64,000 bases of DNA from Paraburkholderia youngii (GCF_013366925.1 NZ_JAALDK010000001.1:2921089-2985088), one strand, 5' to 3'. Positions 14,915 through 23,486 are shown, numbered from the stretch's first letter. The notes: generated by a model not told the origin, from the sequence alone. Numbers and translations: made by a program.

Positions 14915-16342
14915 ATGCTGAAGAACACCTCTCGCGTGCAGCCGGATTCTGCGCGGATGCAGGGCACCCGCCGCCGCTTCGGCGGCGCGGCGCTCGCGGC
15001 CGCGTTTTCGCTGTTCGCGCTGTCGATTGCGTGGCACGAGTCGCACGGCCCGGACGCAGTTTCGAGCGACGAAATGCCTATCACCCAGGCTCGCGCCGAC
15101 GACGCGGCGCAGGCGTCGGACGGCGGCTCGGCCACGCTCCACGGCAGCGCCGCGAATGGCGAACTCGTGAAGCGCGGCCAATACCTGACCCGTGCCGCCG
15201 ATTGCGCGGCCTGTCATACGGCCGACAAGTCGCGCCCATTCGCGGGCGGCCTGCCGATCGGCACACCGTTCGGCACGATCGTGACGCCCAACATCACGCC
15301 CGATCCCGACACCGGCATCGGCCGATGGAGCGACGCCGATTTCATGCGCGCGATGCACGAAGGCATCGGCAAGGGCGGCGAGCGGCTCTATCCGGCGTTT
15401 CCGTACACGGCCTACACGCGCGTGACCAATGAGGACGTGCTCGCGATCCGCGCTTATCTGAACACGCTCACGCCGATTCACTACACGCCGCCCGCGAACA
15501 GCCTCAAGTTCCCGTTCAATCAGCGCTGGCTGATGGTGTTCTGGAACATGTTCAACTTCACCGAAGGGCGCTTCGTGCCGGACCCGAAGCAGAGCGCTGA
15601 ATGGAACCGAGGCGCGTATCTGGTCGAAGGGCTCGCGCATTGCGAGGAATGCCATACGCCGCGCAATTTCATGCAGGGGCTGCAGTCCAGCGCGCGTTTC
15701 TCCGGTGCGGTGCAGGCCGGCTGGCATGCGTTCAATATCACGCCGGACAAGCTGAGCGGCGTCGGCAACTGGCGCGACGACGAACTCACGTCGTATCTGT
15801 CGACCGGCGCGGCGCCGGGCCGCGCGAACGCGGCCGGACCGATGGGCGAAGTGGTCGCGAACAGCACGCAGTATCTGACGCCGGTGGATCTGCGCTCGAT
15901 CGTCGCATTCTTGCGCTCGGTGCCGGCCGTGAGCGGCGGTGACGCGCGTCCTCGTCATCAATGGGGCAATCCCGCCAACGATGTCGCTGCGCTGCGCGGC
16001 ACCGCGATCACCGGCGTGAACGGCGCGCAGCTGTTCGTCGCCAATTGCGCGACCTGCCATAACTGGACCGGGCAGGGCGTGGGCGCGAGCGCGCCGGGCG
16101 CGTATCCGTCGCTGATCCACAACTCGACGGTCGGCGCGAACGACGCGAACAATCTCGCGTTGGTGATTCTGCACGGCGTGAACCGCACCACCACGCACGC
16201 GGACGTGCTGATGCCCGGGTTCGGCGGCCATCTCGACGACGAGCAGATCGCGGCGATCACCAACTACGTGACGAAACAGTTCGGCAATCCGCAGGCGACG
16301 ATCACGACCAGCCAGGTGGCGAAGCTGCGCACGCTGCAATAG
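14915..16342 (+). CDS. Triheme cytochrome c subunit (beta) of the sugar dehydrogenase
   Basis: 475 aa with three c-type heme motifs: CAACH near residue 98, CEECH near 242 and CATCH near 377. An N-terminal arginine patch and a hydrophobic segment (LAAAFSLFALSIAW) give a signal or anchor, so it should face the periplasm. It takes electrons from the GMC subunit and passes them to ubiquinone or the respiratory chain. It starts 20 nt after the catalytic gene with a CGGAGAG ribosome site. Related subunits serve gluconate and alcohol dehydrogenases; the neighbouring Fe-S GMC subunit favours the FAD-glucose dehydrogenase type. Confidence 0.92.
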   Translation: MLKNTSRVQPDSARMQGTRRRFGGAALAAAFSLFALSIAWHESHGPDAVSSDEMPITQARADDAAQASDGGSATLHGSAANGELVKRGQYLTRAADCAACHTADKSRPFAGGLPIGTPFGTIVTPNITPDPDTGIGRWSDADFMRAMHEGIGKGGERLYPAFPYTAYTRVTNEDVLAIRAYLNTLTPIHYTPPANSLKFPFNQRWLMVFWNMFNFTEGRFVPDPKQSAEWNRGAYLVEGLAHCEECHTPRNFMQGLQSSARFSGAVQAGWHAFNITPDKLSGVGNWRDDELTSYLSTGAAPGRANAAGPMGEVVANSTQYLTPVDLRSIVAFLRSVPAVSGGDARPRHQWGNPANDVAALRGTAITGVNGAQLFVANCATCHNWTGQGVGASAPGAYPSLIHNSTVGANDANNLALVILHGVNRTTTHADVLMPGFGGHLDDEQIAAITNYVTKQFGNPQATITTSQVAKLRTLQ

Positions 16343-16531
16343 CAGGCGAGGCGACTCGGGCGCCGCGGCAGGAGTGACTCGCGAAAATATGCAATTCCGG
16401 TAACGCATACCGCGAATGTGTCGTTTCAGCGTCGTTTTTGCGTCGTTCGATGTCTTTCTTGCTCGATGACGCGTGCGGATACGATAGGCACCCCGCATAC
16501 GCGGGCGCGTCGGCGGCATTATCATGATGAG

Positions 16532-17269
16532 ATGAATGCCACTCCCGCCACCTTCGTTCAACATCACGACGCCAACGAGGCCGGCCGCGATTTCGTGGTC
16601 GGCGATCTGCACGGTTGCGTCGATGCGTTGCGCTACCTGCTGCGTCAGATCGCGTTCGATCCGACGTGCGACCGGTTGTTTTCGGTCGGCGACCTGGTCG
16701 ATCGGGGCGAGCACTCGGAGCAGGCGCTCGCGCTGCTCGCGAAGCCGTGGTTCTATGCGGTGCTCGGCAATCACGAAGACGCGCTGTGCGCGGTCGCCGA
16801 CGGCCGCTTGCGGCGGCAGTGGTGGTACGGCATCGGCGGCGCGTGGGCGGCCGACGTGCCCGACGAACGTCTGCGTTACTACGCCGAGCATCTGCGCACG
16901 CTGCCGCTCGTGCGCGTGATCGGCAGCGGCAAGACGCGCTTCAACGTTCTGCACGCCGAATTTTTCGGCTCGGATGCCGATCTCGACGCGGGCAACTATT
17001 CGGCCGAAACGCGCCAGCAATTGCTGTGGGGTCGCGAGCTCGCGCTCGGTCACGGCGATCCGCTGCGGCAGCGCGGGCTGTCGCTGACCTATTGCGGCCA
17101 TACGCCGGTACGCGACATCACGCAGATCGGCTCGCAGGTGTTCATCGATACCGGCGCGTTCGGGCCGGACGGCACGCTGACGATCGTGCAGCCGCAGGCG
17201 CTGCGTCGCTGGTCGATCTCGGTCGAGGCCGCTCGCGCGGAAGGCGCGGCGGAACTGGCCTTGCCTTGA
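16532..17269 (+). CDS. Metallophosphoesterase of the PrpA/lambda-phosphatase type
   Basis: 245 aa. The two-metal phosphoesterase signature is complete: GDLHGCVDAL, GDLVDRGEHS and LGNHEDALC, with a later CGHTP. Enzymes of this group remove phosphate from Ser/Thr or Tyr residues or from small molecules. I chose the ATG at 16532 (MNATPATF); the frame is open upstream, but that extension is Arg/Cys-rich and unlike the family. No operon partner is evident. The natural substrate cannot be inferred from sequence. Confidence 0.85.
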   Translation: MNATPATFVQHHDANEAGRDFVVGDLHGCVDALRYLLRQIAFDPTCDRLFSVGDLVDRGEHSEQALALLAKPWFYAVLGNHEDALCAVADGRLRRQWWYGIGGAWAADVPDERLRYYAEHLRTLPLVRVIGSGKTRFNVLHAEFFGSDADLDAGNYSAETRQQLLWGRELALGHGDPLRQRGLSLTYCGHTPVRDITQIGSQVFIDTGAFGPDGTLTIVQPQALRRWSISVEAARAEGAAELALP

Positions 17270-17306
17270 GCGGCTGAAGTCGCCCCGCGGCTGCGCCGCT
17301 CCTCTG

Positions 17307-18008
17307 TCACCCGACCTGGTTCAACTCGAACACCATATCCACGCTCGTGCCGTTCCAGTTGTATTCGAGGTATGCCGCGTGATGGCAGTCGCGCAGCAGC
17401 GTCGTGCGGAACGCCGCGAGGCATTCGCCGGCGCTGTCGCGCACCGACGGATAGACGATGCCCGGCGCGCCCGCCTCGCGCACCGCGCGCCCGAGCGCCT
17501 GGCCGGCAACGTAGTCGTCGGGCGATAGCACGGCTTCATCGAGCTCGGGGTCGCGACGCAAGTCGACCACGCCGCCTTGCGCGACTACCGTGTAAAGACG
17601 CATCTGCTGACGCATCGGCGGCTCGGCGGTCGCTTTGAGGAACTGACCGGTGTGATAGCGCGTTTCGGCGATCGCCGTCTCGCGTGAACGCGCACAGTAG
17701 AACACCCCATACGTGCCGTCGGAAAAGCGGCTGCCAAGCGGATTCAGATGCGTAAGCGCGGCCATGATCGGCCCGTAGCCCGGCCCGAAGCGGCGCTCCT
17801 CGCGCGGCACGAGATCGAGTTCGCCGATTTCGGTGCGCAGTCGGTCGTTGGTCATCGCTTCGAGCGCGTACAGCGCTTCGAAATCTTCCGGCGACGCGAC
17901 GCGGTCAAACAGGTTGATGGCCGGAAAGCGCGTCGGAATCACGCGATACGCGGGCGTCCAGTCGAGCGCGGCGCTGGTCCAGCGGTCCTGCCATTGCGGT
18001 TTTGTCAC
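17307..18008 (-). CDS. RES-domain toxin of a RES-Xre toxin-antitoxin system
   Basis: 233 aa starting with a GTG (MTKPQWQDRW) that overlaps the antitoxin stop as GTGA. The RES core has the expected conserved polar positions: the Arg in AYRVIPTRFPAINLFD, the Tyr/Glu region GVFYCARSRETAIAETRYH, and a C-terminal half with VDLRRDPELDE. Studied RES toxins degrade NAD+ or transfer ADP-ribose. It is longer than the smallest RES toxins (about 150-190 aa). Placement directly behind an Xre/DUF2384-type gene supports the assignment. Confidence 0.88.
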   Translation of the reverse strand: MTKPQWQDRWTSAALDWTPAYRVIPTRFPAINLFDRVASPEDFEALYALEAMTNDRLRTEIGELDLVPREERRFGPGYGPIMAALTHLNPLGSRFSDGTYGVFYCARSRETAIAETRYHTGQFLKATAEPPMRQQMRLYTVVAQGGVVDLRRDPELDEAVLSPDDYVAGQALGRAVREAGAPGIVYPSVRDSAGECLAAFRTTLLRDCHHAAYLEYNWNGTSVDMVFELNQVG

Positions 18009-18442
18009 GCCCAGCCGCCTCGCATTGCGTCGAGATACTGGCGCACGGCCACGAGATCGCTGATGTTGCCCGCCAGCATGCGGTCCAGCGCGCGTTTGCC
18101 GCCGAACGGCGGCGCGCTGTTGGGGCGTTTGACCCAGGTGTCGGCGGCGCTCGGCTGCGGCAGCAGAATCTGCAGCGCCTTGTAGATGCCAAGCAGCAGC
18201 GATAGTCGCTCCAGCGTGTCGTGGCTGAGGCGCGCGGTCTCGGGCGTCGCCCGCCACTTGAAGAACGTCGAGCGGCCCGGCTTGCCGAGCAGCACGATCT
18301 GCTCGTCGGCGCTCAGGTCCCAGTCGCGCGCGATGTTGAAGAACGCACGCAGACCCGCCGCGGACATCTGCGTCAGCGTGGGTTCGGAAAGCGATCGTCG
18401 CGGCGATGCCTCAGGCGAGGAAATTCGGGCAGCGTGAGCCAT
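18005..18442 (-). CDS. Xre/MbcA/ParS-type antitoxin (DUF2384)
   Basis: 145 aa. The middle part (LSADEQIVLLGKPGRSTFFKWR) is the helix-turn-helix typical of RES-linked antitoxins. The C-terminus (FGGKRALDRMLAGNISDL) is the DUF2384 toxin-binding segment. It would neutralise the RES toxin and repress the operon. I chose the ATG at 18442 (MAHAARISS). A TTG 60 nt upstream would also keep the frame, but it falls inside the predicted -35 box, so it is unlikely to be translated. Confidence 0.88.
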   Translation of the reverse strand: MAHAARISSPEASPRRSLSEPTLTQMSAAGLRAFFNIARDWDLSADEQIVLLGKPGRSTFFKWRATPETARLSHDTLERLSLLLGIYKALQILLPQPSAADTWVKRPNSAPPFGGKRALDRMLAGNISDLVAVRQYLDAMRGGWA

Positions 18443-18474
18443 TTCGGGTAAGTCCCTATGTGTACTTTTTAATG

Positions 18475-18502
18475 ATATTAGTCCATAAATGGATTTTTGC
18501 AA
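18475..18502 (-). promoter_or_regulatory. Promoter and probable operator of the antitoxin-toxin operon
   Basis: On the minus strand TTGCAA (18502-18497) and TAATAT (18480-18475) are 16 bp apart. Between them lies the inverted repeat TCCAT-N2-ATGGA (18482-18493), a likely autorepression site for the Xre antitoxin. The opposite strand carries a TATAAT at 18508-18513, so promoters for the divergent secreted-protein gene and for this operon overlap. Confidence 0.6.
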
Positions 18503-18553
18503 GAGAATATAATCCCGGCTCGTTTTGGCAGTCGTCGATCAGGAGAGCAGCAG

Positions 18554-19180
18554 ATGCGGGTTCGAGTAGTGGCAGCGGCGCTGGCCGTGTGGTGTGTCTC
18601 GGAGGCGGCGTTGGCCGCCGGTTATGCGGAAGTATGGAATCCGCCGGAGGCGAGCGGACACGTTACCAGGCAGGCGCACGCGCGGAACCAGCCCGGAGCG
18701 GCGAAGGTGAAGGTGAAGGCGGCCACGCGGAGCGGCGTCAAGTCCAAGGCCAGTGCGCATGCGCAGCAGGCTACCAGTATCCGGCACGCGGTGCCTCATG
18801 TCGCATCGGCCGGCGCGGGCCACGGCGGCAAGCTCGCGGCGCATGGCGGCGGCGTGAAAGTCGCGGCCTCGAGCCAGAAGCGGTCGCACGCCACCGTGAC
18901 CGCGCGGGCCGCGAAGCACGCGCAGCCGCAGGTACAACTGGTGCACGCGAAACCGGCTCCGGGCAAGGTCGTGCATGCCGATTTCGCGGCAGCTCACACC
19001 GCGCGTCCGCACGTGGACAAAGTCGCGGCCAAGCCGGCGGTTTCCCGTGCGAATCCGGTCCGGCCCGCGGTGCAGACTTCGCCGGATACGTCCGCAAACG
19101 TTAGCGACATCGCGCCGATGGGCTCCGCGCCCAATCCGGCGACTGCCAGCAGCGGTTCGCTGCCGCCGATCATCCACTGA
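18554..19180 (+). CDS. Secreted Ala/Lys/His-rich low-complexity protein of unknown function
   Basis: 208 aa. The N-terminus MRVRVVAAALAVWCVSEAALAAGY is a clear Sec signal peptide with an ALA cleavage site. After GYAEVWNPPEASGH the sequence is low-complexity, rich in Ala, Lys, His and Val (for example KVKVKAATRSGVKSKAS), and ends in a Pro/Ser tail (SSGSLPPIIH). I recognise no domain. I chose the ATG at 18554, preceded by an AGGAGAG ribosome site. It is divergent from the RES-Xre operon. The basic composition would suit binding to nucleic acid or polyanions, but that is only a guess. Confidence 0.75.
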   Translation: MRVRVVAAALAVWCVSEAALAAGYAEVWNPPEASGHVTRQAHARNQPGAAKVKVKAATRSGVKSKASAHAQQATSIRHAVPHVASAGAGHGGKLAAHGGGVKVAASSQKRSHATVTARAAKHAQPQVQLVHAKPAPGKVVHADFAAAHTARPHVDKVAAKPAVSRANPVRPAVQTSPDTSANVSDIAPMGSAPNPATASSGSLPPIIH

Positions 19181-19224
19181 GGCCGCTTCGAGCGGTGCGG
19201 CGTGGTCCGGCATCGGTCGCCGTG

Positions 19225-20076
19225 TCACGCCGCGGCGAGGCCGTTTGCGAGCAGCCGCAGCGTTTCCGCCGAGCGGGCCTCGCGAACGCGCGAATGCAGC
19301 GTCACACGCGATTCCGGCAGTGTCGGCAGGCCGAGCCGCGCGCCGACGTCGAGCAGACCGCGCGGCGCAACCCGGCGCGCGAGCGGCGACACGGCGAGTC
19401 CGGCGGCCACGGCCGCGCCCACCGCCGCGACACCACCACCCACAAACACCTCCTGCCATGCGACCCCCGCCGCTGTGAGCGTGCGCAGCGCGACGTCGCG
19501 CACGTTACACGGCGGGCTCAATAGCGCGAGCGCCAGCGGCTCATCGAGTCGCGGCAGCCAGGTCGGCGTCGCGAGCCAGCCGAGCGGTTCGCTGAACAGC
19601 GTCTGCGCGTCGTCGCGCGGTGGTTCGTCGGCGCCGTAGCGGACGATCGCAGCATCGAGCCGGCGTTCGTCGAACTGCGCGAGCAGCGCCGCCGACGTGC
19701 CCATGTGCAACTCGACCACCAGACCCGGATCGTGCGCGTTGAGCCGGCCCAGCAGGTGCGGCAGATCAGGCCCCGCGACGTGCTCGCTGAGCCCGAGCAC
19801 GAGCCGGCGCCGCTCCACCGACAGCGCGCCGAGCGCGCGCTCGTGCGCGTTCAGCAACTCGCGCGCGGCGCCGAGAAAGGCGTGACCGTCGGCGGACAGA
19901 CGCACGACGCGCGGAGTGCGCTCCAGCAACTGCTTGCCAAGGTGCGCCTCCAGTCGCTTCAGCTTCAGGCTGACGGCCGATTGCGTGGTGTCGAGCGCGT
20001 CGGCGGCACGCGTGAAGCTGCGCAGATCGGCAACCAGCACGAAGGCCCGCACCGCATCGAGATCGAGGACTTTCAT
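19225..20076 (-). CDS. LysR-family transcriptional regulator
   Basis: 283 aa. The N-terminal helix-turn-helix (FVLVADLRSFTRAADALDTT, then QSAVSLKLKRLEAHLGKQL) is typical LysR, followed by a periplasmic-binding-like effector domain starting at RRRLVLGLSEHVAGPDLPHLL. It is divergent from the tautomerase gene, with about 100 bp between the starts, the usual place of a LysR-controlled target. The effector is unknown. Confidence 0.92.
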   Translation of the reverse strand: MKVLDLDAVRAFVLVADLRSFTRAADALDTTQSAVSLKLKRLEAHLGKQLLERTPRVVRLSADGHAFLGAARELLNAHERALGALSVERRRLVLGLSEHVAGPDLPHLLGRLNAHDPGLVVELHMGTSAALLAQFDERRLDAAIVRYGADEPPRDDAQTLFSEPLGWLATPTWLPRLDEPLALALLSPPCNVRDVALRTLTAAGVAWQEVFVGGGVAAVGAAVAAGLAVSPLARRVAPRGLLDVGARLGLPTLPESRVTLHSRVREARSAETLRLLANGLAAA

Positions 20077-20174
20077 TTCGGATGGAAATGGATGAAATAG
20101 GCATGGATATCTGTTTATTATGAGCTAGCGCGCCTAAGCTGTGTTCAACCCAACACCGCAACAAGGAGCCCGTC

Positions 20175-20564
20175 ATGCCGCTCACCCGAATCTCACTGCG
20201 CGCCGGCAAGCCGGCCGACTACCGCCAAGCGCTGAGCGCCAGTATTCAGCGCTCGCTGGTGGACACGTTCAACGTGCCGAAGGACGACATGTTCATGCTG
20301 ATCACTGAGCACACCGCCGACAACATGATCTACGACCGGCAATACCAGAATATCGAGCGCGGCGACGATCTCGTCGTGATCCAACTGACCGTCAGCAACA
20401 CACGCTCGGTCGAGCAGAAGAAGGCGCTGTACCGGCGCATCGTCGATGAACTCGGCAAGTCGCCCGGCGTGCGGCCCGAGGATGTGTTCATCAATCTCGT
20501 CGAGGTCGAGAAGGAGAACTGGTCGTTTGGGAATGGCATTGCGCAGTACGCCTCCCCGTTGTAG
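20175..20564 (+). CDS. Tautomerase-family protein (4-oxalocrotonate tautomerase/MIF superfamily)
   Basis: 129 aa beginning MPLTRISLRAG, so Pro2 becomes the catalytic N-terminal proline after Met removal. It is about twice the size of 4-oxalocrotonate tautomerase and resembles the two-repeat 130-aa members (second half VVIQLTVSNTRSVEQKKALY). AAGGAG gives a strong ribosome site. It is probably controlled by the divergent LysR protein. The substrate is unknown. Confidence 0.88.
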   Translation: MPLTRISLRAGKPADYRQALSASIQRSLVDTFNVPKDDMFMLITEHTADNMIYDRQYQNIERGDDLVVIQLTVSNTRSVEQKKALYRRIVDELGKSPGVRPEDVFINLVEVEKENWSFGNGIAQYASPL

Positions 20565-20574
20565 CCCCGCATTG

Positions 20575-20608
20575 GGCGGGCGCAGATGGCTCACATGGGA
20601 CGCCCGCC
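20575..20608 (+). terminator. Possible weak terminator hairpin after the tautomerase gene
   Basis: GGCGGGCG and CGCCCGCC form an 8-bp stem with an 18-nt loop just after the stop codon. Only a short T-run (GCTTTAG) follows, so termination would be weak or Rho-assisted. Confidence 0.3.
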
Positions 20609-20685
20609 GCTTTAGCGCTGACTGGGCGCTATTCACAGCGAAGTCGCCACCCACCCTTGTTCTCCCGATCCGTCGAGCATCACGA

Positions 20686-20732
20686 TCGACATTTCCACAA
20701 ATCTTGAAATGTCGAAGCCATTGACGTATGCT
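20686..20732 (+). promoter_or_regulatory. ars operon promoter with a perfect 10-bp inverted-repeat operator
   Basis: TCGACATTTC (20686-20695) and GAAATGTCGA (20706-20715) are perfect inverted copies with a 10-bp spacer. The right arm overlaps a -35 box TTGAAA (20704-20709), which is 17 bp from the -10 TATGCT (20727-20732). This fits repression by the ArsR encoded immediately downstream. Transcription would begin only about 7 bp after the -10, at or near the chosen arsR start codon. Confidence 0.7.
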
Positions 20733-20738
20733 CCACCC

Positions 20739-21071
20739 ATGAACCCGAACCTTGCTGTCCGTGCGCTCGGCGCGCTTGCCCATGATTCGCGACTCGCGAT
20801 CTTCCGTCTTCTGGTTGTCGCGGGCCGCGAAGGCATGCCCGCCGGCGAAATCGGCCAACAGTTGGGTCTTGCGCCGTCGAGCCTGTCGTTCCACCTGAAG
20901 GACCTGTCTCACGCCGACCTGGTGAAGTCTCGTCAGGACGGACGCTTCGTCATTTACACGGCAAATTTCGACGCGATGACTGACCTGATCGGTTTTCTTA
21001 CGGAGAACTGCTGTGCCGGCGCATCCTGCGCCGCGGGCGATGTTCCCAACGTCTGCAGCAGCAAACAATGA
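20739..21071 (+). CDS. arsR: ArsR-family arsenic-responsive repressor
   Basis: 110 aa winged-helix repressor (helix region GEIGQQLGLAPSSLSFHLKDL, shown here as GEIGQQLGLAPSSLS). The metal site is C-terminal: Cys91-Cys92 and Cys97 (NCCAGASC), like the C-terminal triad of Acidithiobacillus-type ArsR and unlike the alpha3 CVC site of the E. coli plasmid protein. An earlier in-frame ATG at 20709 lies inside the -35/-10 region, so I chose the ATG at 20739 (MNPNLAVRALG). It is the first gene of the ars operon. Confidence 0.92.
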   Translation: MNPNLAVRALGALAHDSRLAIFRLLVVAGREGMPAGEIGQQLGLAPSSLSFHLKDLSHADLVKSRQDGRFVIYTANFDAMTDLIGFLTENCCAGASCAAGDVPNVCSSKQ

Positions 21072-21084
21072 CCGGAACTCCGTC

Positions 21085-21579
21085 ATGACCACGAATGTTC
21101 TGATCCTCTGCACCCACAACTCGGCGCGCAGCGTGCTGGGCGAAAGCATGCTCAATCATTGGGCCAAAAAGCTTGGCAAGGATGTGCGCGCCTATAGCGC
21201 AGGCAGCGCGCCGAGCGGCCGCCTTAACCCGTTCGCTCTGGAAGCGCTCACGAACGCGGGTATCGATACAGCGGGGTATCGCAGTAAAAGCTGGGATGAG
21301 TTCGTGGCGCAAGGCGCTCCGCAAATGCGCGTGGTGATCACGGTGTGCGACAGCGCTGCGGCGGAGGAGTGTCCGTACTGGCCCGGTAGTCCCGTCAAGG
21401 TGCATTGGGGATACGCCGACCCGTCCAATGCACCGGGAGGCGACGAAGGCAAACGGCGGGCGTTCGAGCTGACGCGCGAGGCGATTGGCTATCGCATGCT
21501 GCAACTGCTGGCATTACCCCTGGATACGCTGAGCAATACCGACCTTCAGCAAGCGCTGAACCGCATCCAGCAAAGCTGA
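21085..21579 (+). CDS. arsC: Arsenate reductase ArsC (low-molecular-weight phosphatase type)
   Basis: 164 aa. Reduces arsenate to arsenite. The P-loop CTHNSARS puts the nucleophile at Cys9, and Cys88 and Cys96 (VCDSAAAEECPYWPG) supply the disulfide relay of the thioredoxin-coupled ArsC family. I chose the ATG at 21085 (MTTNVLILC); the frame is open further upstream inside the arsR end, but that part is not ArsC-like. It lies 13 nt after arsR. Confidence 0.94.
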   Translation: MTTNVLILCTHNSARSVLGESMLNHWAKKLGKDVRAYSAGSAPSGRLNPFALEALTNAGIDTAGYRSKSWDEFVAQGAPQMRVVITVCDSAAAEECPYWPGSPVKVHWGYADPSNAPGGDEGKRRAFELTREAIGYRMLQLLALPLDTLSNTDLQQALNRIQQS

Positions 21580-21597
21580 TTTCCTTCGAACAGCCGA

Positions 21598-22665
21598 ATG
21601 AATACCCCAAACATTGCGTCGCCGACAAAAGCGTCGAGGCCGGCCATCAGTTTCTTCGAGCGATATCTGACCGTCTGGGTCGCACTGTGCATCGTCGTCG
21701 GGATCGTGCTGGGCCAGGTCTTTCCCGGCGTCTCTCAGCACATCGGGCGGATGGAATACGCCCACGTCAACCTCCCGGTCGGACTGCTGATCTGGGTGAT
21801 GATCATCCCGATGCTCATCAAGGTCGATTTCGGTTCACTGCATGAGGTCCGCCAGCACGTTAAGGGGATCGGCGTCACGCTTTTCGTGAACTGGCTCGTC
21901 AAACCGTTCTCGATGGCATTTCTGGGCTGGCTGTTCGTCAAGAATCTGTTCGCGCCCATGTTGCCCGCCGACCAGCTCAATAGCTATGTCGCCGGGCTGA
22001 TCTTGCTGGCCGCGGCGCCGTGCACGGCGATGGTGTTCGTCTGGAGCAGGCTGACTGGTGGCGATCCGTTGTTTACGCTGTCGCAGGTCGCGTTGAACGA
22101 CAGCATCATGATCATCGCCTTTGCGCCACTGGTCGGGCTGCTGCTTGGCATGTCGGCCATTACGGTGCCGTGGGCGACGCTGCTCACGTCCGTCGTGCTC
22201 TACATCGTCATTCCGGTGATCCTCGCGCAGATCTTGCGAAAGGCGCTGCTCGCAAAGGGGCCGCAGACATTCCACGCGTTCATGGCGAAACTGGGCCCCT
22301 GGTCCATCACGGCGCTGCTGGTGACGCTTGTGCTGCTGTTCGCGTTCCAGGGGGAGGCGATCATCAGGCAGCCGCTGGTCATCGTGCTGCTGGCTGTTCC
22401 GATCCTGATCCAGGTGTTTTTCAACTCGGCCCTTGCGTACTGGCTGAATCGTGCGGTTGGGGAAAAGCACAACATTGCCTGCCCGTCCGCGCTGATCGGA
22501 GCATCCAACTTCTTCGAGCTGGCTGTCGCCACCGCGATTGGTCTGTTCGGCTTCGAATCGGGTGCTGCGCTCGCAACCGTGGTCGGCGTGCTTGTCGAAG
22601 TGCCGGTGATGCTGGTCGTAGTGCGCGTCGTGAACCGTTCCAGGACCTGGTACGAATGTGCCTGA
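21598..22665 (+). CDS. acr3: Acr3-type arsenite efflux permease
   Basis: 355 aa with about ten membrane segments. It pumps arsenite out across the inner membrane. The conserved cysteine of the fourth membrane segment is present (LAAAPCTAMVFVWS, Cys142), as is the FFNSALAYWLNRAVGE loop. It begins 18 nt after arsC. The family is the BART-superfamily Acr3, not ArsB. Confidence 0.95.
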   Translation: MNTPNIASPTKASRPAISFFERYLTVWVALCIVVGIVLGQVFPGVSQHIGRMEYAHVNLPVGLLIWVMIIPMLIKVDFGSLHEVRQHVKGIGVTLFVNWLVKPFSMAFLGWLFVKNLFAPMLPADQLNSYVAGLILLAAAPCTAMVFVWSRLTGGDPLFTLSQVALNDSIMIIAFAPLVGLLLGMSAITVPWATLLTSVVLYIVIPVILAQILRKALLAKGPQTFHAFMAKLGPWSITALLVTLVLLFAFQGEAIIRQPLVIVLLAVPILIQVFFNSALAYWLNRAVGEKHNIACPSALIGASNFFELAVATAIGLFGFESGAALATVVGVLVEVPVMLVVVRVVNRSRTWYECA

Positions 22666-22701
22666 GCGGCACCGGAGAAAGTACATGAACCAAGGACAAA
22701 C

Positions 22702-23424
22702 GTGTCTGACCGCATAGTTGATCTACCCCAACTCGACGCGGCGCTGTTTCGCGTGCCCGACATCGACCAGTTGCGGCCCGCGACCGCATCGACTCATCCA
22801 CCGCGTTTCCTGCTGCTCTATGGCTCGCTTCGCGAGCGTTCGTTCAGCCGCTTGCTGACGGAAGAAGCCGCGCGTTTGCTCACGGCGATGGGCGCCGAGG
22901 TACGCACGTTTAACCCGAGCGGTCTGCCGCTGCCGGACGATGCACCCGATACCCACCCGAAGGTGGCCGAACTAAGAGAGCTGGTGCAATGGTCGGAGGG
23001 CATGGTCTGGTGTTCGCCTGAGCGCCACGGTGCAATGACCGGGATCATGAAGTCGCAGATCGACTGGATTCCGCTTTCGGTCGGGGCTGTCCGTCCGACG
23101 CAGGGAAAAACGCTTGCCGTAATGCAGGTGAGCGGAGGATCGCAGTCCTTCAACGCGGTGAACCAGATGCGTGTCCTCGGGCGCTGGATGCGCATGTTGA
23201 CCATTCCCAACCAGTCGTCTGTCGCGAAGGCGTTCCTGGAATTTGACGAGGCGGGCCGAATGAAGCCTTCCGCCTATTTCGACCGGGTCGTGGATGTAAT
23301 GGAGGAACTGGTCAAGTTCACATTGCTGACCCGCGACATCGGCCCGTATCTGGTCGACAGATACAGCGAGCGCAAGGAAAGCGCCGAGGAACTGTCGAAG
23401 CGTGTGAATCAGACTGGCCACTGA
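22702..23424 (+). CDS. arsH: Organoarsenical oxidase ArsH (NADPH:FMN reductase family)
   Basis: 240 aa flavodoxin-fold protein with the FMN phosphate-binding loop [12 protein letters not shown] and the ArsH stretch [18 protein letters not shown]. ArsH oxidises trivalent methyl- and aryl-arsenicals to less toxic pentavalent forms and reduces FMN. It starts with GTG ([11 protein letters not shown]), preceded by CAAGGAC. It lies 36 nt after acr3. Confidence 0.94.
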   Translation: MSDRIVDLPQLDAALFRVPDIDQLRPATASTHPPRFLLLYGSLRERSFSRLLTEEAARLLTAMGAEVRTFNPSGLPLPDDAPDTHPKVAELRELVQWSEGMVWCSPERHGAMTGIMKSQIDWIPLSVGAVRPTQGKTLAVMQVSGGSQSFNAVNQMRVLGRWMRMLTIPNQSSVAKAFLEFDEAGRMKPSAYFDRVVDVMEELVKFTLLTRDIGPYLVDRYSERKESAEELSKRVNQTGH

Positions 23425-23486
23425 CTCCGCCATACGCAATCCCTGTGCTCTCGATTACATAGAAACTACCCACTCAGGAGTTAGCC

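Noticed and set aside
20709..20738. Upstream ATG that would lengthen ArsR by ten residues
   Set aside because: It lies between the -35 and -10 boxes of the likely promoter, so it would not be in the transcript.
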